Shown in pieces: positions 58,230-64,000 of a stretch of DNA of 64,000 bases. This DNA comes from Apis mellifera (lineage: Eukaryota; Arthropoda; Insecta; Hymenoptera; Apidae), in the NCBI RefSeq assembly GCF_003254395.2, contig NC_037646.1, positions 2,108,001 to 2,172,000 of the forward strand. Reading direction: 5' to 3'. Numbering within the stretch: the stretch's first letter is position 1; each line of letters opens with the position of its first letter. The notes beneath the pieces were generated by a model. It saw only the letters and a program-made list of their open reading frames with translations, did no database searches and was not told where the DNA came from. The position numbers and the translations under genes are program-made.

Positions 58230-59260
58230 TATCCCACAATTTTCGATCGAATATACACAATGATATACTCACATCATCATTCGTTATACGTAGAACCAGT
58301 AATAACAGAATGAGAATGTCGAACATGCATCTCGAAAAGTAGTCTCAGCAAACAGCTCTTTGTTTCCAGACATTCCACTCGGTTCGAACAATTGGCCAAA
58401 GGATTTACTTTGCAATTACGAATTTTGAGAATCTACGAGTCCAAGCTGGAAAATCGACTCGAGAGTATTGTTTGCATCGTGGCAGGAATAATTACATATT
58501 CGAGGTGAATGGAAGAGAGGAGGTGCGACTATTCGACCGCCGCTCTCTCGATTGCGGCCGGATCACGTGCACTCGCGCTATCATTGCATCGAAAATCGGC
58601 CAGCTGACCGCATCGATGTCCCTAATTTTGCCAAATAATTCGCACCTCTGACACACAGTGCACACAGCTGCGGCTTTAGAGAGACGTCAGACGTAATTTT
58701 CATCGCCCTCGTAATTTATAGTTGGATATAATTGCGAACGAACGATCGAAGACTGCATCGGTGCCCCATTTAATTCGTGATAAATACTACCAGCTCGGGG
58801 TGGATCAAGCGGACGAATCTTCAAAGTAGTAGATTAAAGGGCGCCACCGATTTCGAAAGGTTGATATATCGTTGAATGAAAATTTATAAAATGTAAATTG
58901 ATTCCCCTCGACTTGTTGGTCGGGTTGGGTGGAGGAAGGGAGAGGTAGCCAAAGTTTATGGTTATTCGTAAAATTTTAACCGAAGCATTATTTTAATAAT
59001 AAAGGTATCGTGGCGTGTAATTATTTACGGAGGATTTGATGGGAAAGTCGTAAAAAAAAAATGTAGATGAAGTTGACGAAGCTGTTGCACTTCCAAGTGA
59101 TCGTAAACTTTGATATGAATGCTTTAAGCGTAAAAAATTCGAACGTTTTGTTTTGTAAAGATATATTGGAAGGGGAAAAGGGTTGGAATAGAGGAAGAGA
59201 TATTATCCGAATTTTTGATTAATGATCCGGAAGGCGAGATGAATTAAGGTTGTGATGTCT
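58230..59260. promoter_or_regulatory. Largest continuous GC-richer island
   Basis: About 1 kb of complex CpG-rich sequence. It contains ATCACGTGCAC (58563), GCCAGCTGACC and CACACAGCTGCGG E-boxes, GACGTCAGACGT (58684) and purine-rich GGGTGGAGGAAGGGAGAGG (58926). No reading frame reaches 60 codons, which makes it a cleaner non-coding regulatory candidate than the other islands. Confidence 0.5.
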
Positions 59261-60034
59261 AATATATCGTGAAAATTTTAGTGACATTTTATTAAAATAG
59301 AATATTTATTAATAAAATATTGAGAAATAATATATAGATAAATATTATGGTTATTGTGTTTAGAATGTATGTTGATATTATACGTAATTATATATTATAT
59401 ATATAATATTATATATTAATATTACAAATTTTGTTTATTTATATTAATTAATGATATTTTTAAAATATTTTTTCTTCTGTAAATAAATAATAAAACTAAT
59501 TTAAAAAAAATAATAAGCATTAAAGGAAGACAAGGAAATTTTTAATTTAAAATGATTAAAAAAAATATATAATTCCATTTAAAATTATTTTATTTTTTTT
59601 CTAATCTAGAAAAATACCAAAAATGTCATTTATTAATTAAGATTTGTTCAATTTTTATTTCTAATTTTATTATTTGGTGTTTTTTTCAAAATTTTCCAAT
59701 TTAAAAAAAATTCAAAGTTAAAAATTATCTATACAAAGATATTTTATCTTGGTACTACGTTATAATATTCTTAATTTAACATTAAAAATTATTACTAATA
59801 ATTTTCATTTCTGATTTTTTCGAAATAAAAATTTTATGATATTCTCTTTATAAACGAGCAAATGTATACTTTAACTACTATAATAACTTAATATTTAATA
59901 ATAATTTTTATTACTTAATATAATTTTAAAAGATAAAAAATTAATGAAACACACTTCTTTTATCAATCTTCCTTATATTTTAAAAATGTTTAGTGCTAGT
60001 TTATTCATCGATGACAAAAAAAAATCTAATCGTA
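59261..60034. other. A+T-rich stretch, no gene seen
   Basis: Simple sequence only. Confidence 0.75.
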
Positions 60035-60355
60035 CTTTATATTGTAAGTGAGACGCGTAGGCGCCGCTGAAAATAGCTTTAATGTATTCACGGGTATGTA
60101 GGAGGTGCATGCATACAGCTGAATTTCGAATTATGTCGTACAATCGAAAGCGTCACATTGAGAAACGATCGGTCACTTTACATGTTACATAGTACGTGTT
60201 TGTGGCGACACATGTTACAACTCACATCCACATCACGATCTATACTGCTAGTAATCGCGCGTATAATTACATATTGGAGAGGAATGCAAATACTTAATCA
60301 CTTGGCTGTAAGCAATCGTGAATTTCCTTATATTTCTGCAAATAACACATTATAG
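60035..60355. promoter_or_regulatory. Small island with 30-bp-spaced direct repeat
   Basis: ACATGTTACA occurs at 60180-60189 and 60210-60219, exactly 30 bp apart. GACGCGTAGGCGCCGC at 60051 and GCATGCATACAGCTG near 60107 are further complex words. A 65-codon + frame at 60158-60355 has no motif. Confidence 0.4.
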
Positions 60356-63300
60356 ATGTTATAATTTTGCATTTATTTGAAATTAATTTTCTAATAATAT
60401 ATTAATTAGTTAATTTATAAATTTATAAATTATTTATATTTATTTCTTAATCTATATTTTATATTCAAGTTTTTGTTATTTTCATAAAGATTTAAATTGT
60501 TATCTATATCAAATAAGTAATTTTTATTATATGTAATTTTGTTTAAGCTTATATATTATAATTTATATTCATTAATTAATTGAAATATCTTTAGTTTATT
60601 ATTAAAATGAAAAAAAAATAATTAATACTTTATAATATTTTTTTAATTGATTGTATCAACTCCAATTGTCATAATTTATCATAATTTATCATAATTTTTT
60701 TCATCAATTAATCATAATTTATTAACACAAAAGATGTTAGAAAAGCTGTTAAAAAGATGTTAAAATATTTTAATTATTATTACATTAAAATATCTTTAAT
60801 TATTTAATTAATTATTTAATAAATATTTGTTCTTTATTAGGATTATTGACATTTTTTTATTCTAAAATATTTTTCGCTGAAGGAAAGAGATTCCTATTGA
60901 CAACAGGAAAGAATAAATTTTATTTTGCATTTTTTTATTTTTTTTTTTATTATTTTTTAAATTTTCTATCTTCTATTACTAAAAATATGTATCAATATCT
61001 GGAAATTATAAATCGAATCATTTGCTTATTTTATATCTTTCTAAAATGAAATAATGATAAATATTTGACAAATATTTCAGCGAATTTTAATTGAAGATAA
61101 ATGAATTACGTGAATATTTAATGCATTGCAAATATATTTTAATGAAACGATTATATGTATCATAAGTTAAAATGTTTAAATTATAATTTTTAATTAAGGA
61201 TAATCAAATAATTTTGTTTCTTTTTTCTTTAATTTTGTAAATATTTTACACATATTTCATTTTTTAATATTTATCAATTTATTTTTATAATCAATTTATC
61301 ATTATAATAAAATTTGTGCACGTGAAATGTCATTCTTTCATAATTAAAAATTAATAAATCCATCATTAAATTTTATTTTATTGTCAATTGTATTATCAAT
61401 TACATTGAAGAAAAAAGAACAAGTGCTATGTATATTGTTAAATTTTAGAATTATTAATTTTTAATTTAAATTTTATAAATAAGAACATTATTTTGTTTAA
61501 ACACAATTATTATAATTTATTTAAATATTATTTAAATATAAATTAAAAATTTATATGATTGTCTAAATACTATCTAAATATTTTTACAATATTATTTTCC
61601 TATTATATAATTTAACAATTTTTAAAAAAAATCATATGCATTAAATAAATGAAATTTGTATTTTTATTGTTTTAATATTGCATTATTATTATATATAATT
61701 AACTATTGCAGTTATTAAAAATATACAATTTCTTTATCAAAATATTAATCCTTATTATATAATTATGTTTTTATATATTTCTATAATTATTTTTATAATA
61801 AATTTTTTATATAAAATGAATATAAATATTTATAGTATATTATAATTATTATAGTTAATAGATTTTAGAGTTAATATATCAAAAAAATTCTATGTACATA
61901 TAAAGTAGAAAATATGCAAATCATAATATCTATATTAACAAATTTAAAAATTAAAACAACTTTCTGATATTAATAGGTAACTTTATACGATGTTTCAAAA
62001 AACATTTCCAAGAAACATTAGATAAAAATTGATAGAAGAAAGAGAATCATCTTATTTAATTTCTCTTTAACATATCTAATCGTAATTAGATATTACTTAT
62101 TCATATTTCCATAATCAATTCCGGTGATTAACAATTATCGAATATCTAATGAGTTTCTCTTCTAAGAAATAAATAGCTAATCTCGTAATAGCCAATCTTA
62201 AAACTAACAACTGAAAGTAATAGAGAGTAAAAAAAATAAGAAAATATCCTTTTCGTGTACGATATTCAATGCTGGAAACAATGAGTCATAATCTTAATAT
62301 ACGATTTAATTTCATTTTACATTTTATCCTCTCTATCTATAGATTAGAAGTAAATTTTTGAATGATTCGGTTCCTTTTTGAATAAACTATAGTATCGTTT
62401 CAGCAAAATTTTTGGTTCAAATTTATCATTTCAAAGGATTTTTAAATTATTTAATTTTGTTGATTTTTTTATTTTTTTTTTCTTTTTTTTAATATGTTGT
62501 CAATATTATCACATCGAATAGCAAAGATTTTATTTAAAATAGGTTAGGTTATCTTTTATTAAAAAATTATAAATCCAATATAAACTAGAAAGTAAATTTT
62601 TATTTGATATCAATTAATTGTAAGTTTAAGTTTTAATTCTATCTCAAATAAAAACTCATTTAATTGTTTAATGATTTGCATTGAGTTTGAACTAATTTTC
62701 TTAGTCTTACATCTATTCTAGCAATAAATCTTATTATTAAAATTAATCTAATCTAATCTAAATTGTTTCGAAGAAACATTTTTATTAATAACTTTTTAAC
62801 GAATAAGGATTGCCAATTAAAATCTTTACAATCAATTAATCAAGATGATAATCTTGATTATATATTAAAATATTATTAAGATCAAAGAATAGTATCTTTT
62901 TGCAAATTATTACTATTTAATCTTTTCAATTTAAAGAATAAAATAATTTGATATAGAAAAATTAGACAATCTAATCTGTTAATTATTAAAAAGAATTAAC
63001 ACTGATTAAATTTATAATTTATAAAATTATCAATTAATTACTAATTATTTAAATCCACGATTTAGAAAGAATCTACAATTTTTTAATATTTTTTGTATAA
63101 TTTTTTTCTTCTCTATAATCATAGAATATGTTAGCAAAATTTGTCCGCTTAAATTAAGACATCCTATATATATCAACCGATCATTATATATATATACTCA
63201 CGAGAAATTGATTGTTATAACACATATATTATAAAAATTCTTCAATTATTTTCTGTGTTTTATTTTAAAAACCGTTTATTTTCATGAGAAATAGCTGTAA

Positions 63301-64000
63301 TTTTTAATTTCAATCCAAAAAATTCCTGAAATTTACTAATTTAAATCAAAAATTTTTTTTTTGCGATGCGACAGTATTATATCCGCTTTTTTAAAAGGGT
63401 GTTCCTCTTTTTTTTTTTTAGAATATGACATAAAGAAATAATAGATTTATATAAAAAGTTAGCGTGGCAGACTGAGAAGTTCTATGAGAGAATGTTAATA
63501 GGTAAATACAGAGTTATTTTTATATGGTGATCATATTAATCTTCATCATTTTATTTCTTAACTTCTTGAGCTTCCTCACTTAGTTAGACTAATCTATAAA
63601 GTCCGTTAAACGATCTTTATTTTTAGTAATTTTAACGCAATTCATCACAAAATTTGCGAAATATGTATGAATATTTTTATCAAAAAATTTCTTATTTAAT
63701 GAGCTATAAATAATTAAAAATTCGACTTTTTTATGACTTTCGGTTTGTGATAATGTTTCAAAAAAGTTGTTCAAGTTGTTTGATTCAATTTTAAAAAAGT
63801 TATTTTTATTATGAACCCTATACTTGGAAAAGAAATGTAGATGTCAATAGCAAATAACCCAGATCTGATTTATTAAATTTTAGATTTGCTTTCATTTTGA
63901 GCAATATGAATCCAAATTCAACCCATGATATTTTTGACATTCGATTGTAAAACAATAATAAATCAATTAATCAATAAATCAATAAATTGATTATATTTTA
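60356..64000. other. Long A+T-rich stretch, no gene seen
   Basis: Almost uniformly A+T-rich. Minor features are a three-fold CATAATTTAT repeat (60669-60699), TCTAA-type words near 62738 and a short AGGTTAGGTT at 62541-62550. Frames near 60846-61049 and 63589-63774 (-) are A+T-codon-driven and unsupported. Confidence 0.7.

Noticed and set aside
62541..62550. AGGTTAGGTT as telomeric (TTAGG)n
   Set aside because: Only two units; similar short words arise by chance in A+T-rich DNA.

Overview
The window looks like non-coding euchromatin from a bee-like hymenopteran, Apis-type by impression. It is very A+T-rich, CpG and TCG words are common, (TA)n microsatellites are frequent, and short relatively GC-rich islands sit in long A+T-rich stretches. 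The organism is inferred from composition and repeat style; no gene confirms it. I recognise no known protein-coding gene, rRNA, functional tRNA or CRISPR array. Most open frames are short, lie in the islands and are open in several frames at once, as expected of GC-rich non-coding DNA. The layout suggests a large intron or gene desert beside or inside a regulatory gene.

Layout. About 30 islands of 150-1000 bp (main ones 1371-2215, 6485-7065, 15215-15800, 20370-21360, 24640-25580, 27100-27360, 27940-28830, 33830-34640, 36830-37790, 39995-40900, 42290-42690, 43420-44060, 49080-49580, 51130-51890, 53380-54260, 56400-56950, 58230-59260, 60035-60355) carry complex sequence with spaced inverted repeats and recognisable binding-site words. 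They are best read as candidate cis-regulatory or conserved non-coding elements, some possibly with exons or promoters. Between them lie A+T-rich stretches with (TA)n arrays and decayed repeats.

Repeats. Two full-length and one partial copy of a non-autonomous DNA element with TA target sites and pogo/Tigger-like ends (12783-13247, 48111-48667, about 23038-23310); a hAT-like element with CAGTGTTTC ends (39193-39994); a foldback family with copies at 6081-6300 and 57616-57800; and several degenerate tandem arrays (2231-2640, 33525-33660, 40793-41125, 49446-49740, 55951-56397, 56961-57195).

Most notable. (1) A minus-strand first-exon model at 40315-40431: TATA-like box, strong start context, 39 codons beginning with an N-myristoylation-like MGNIKS, and a GTAAGT donor. 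(2) A near-perfect SOX-POU composite site at 27181-27195, plus three CNS-midline-element-type RWACGTG sites in 26 bp at 22798-22823, a combination known from insect midline enhancers. (3) A 60-bp minisatellite with a DRE-type TATCGATA word in three of four copies (40793-41125). (4) The repeat families above. Everything here was read by eye; boundaries are approximate unless defined by a motif.
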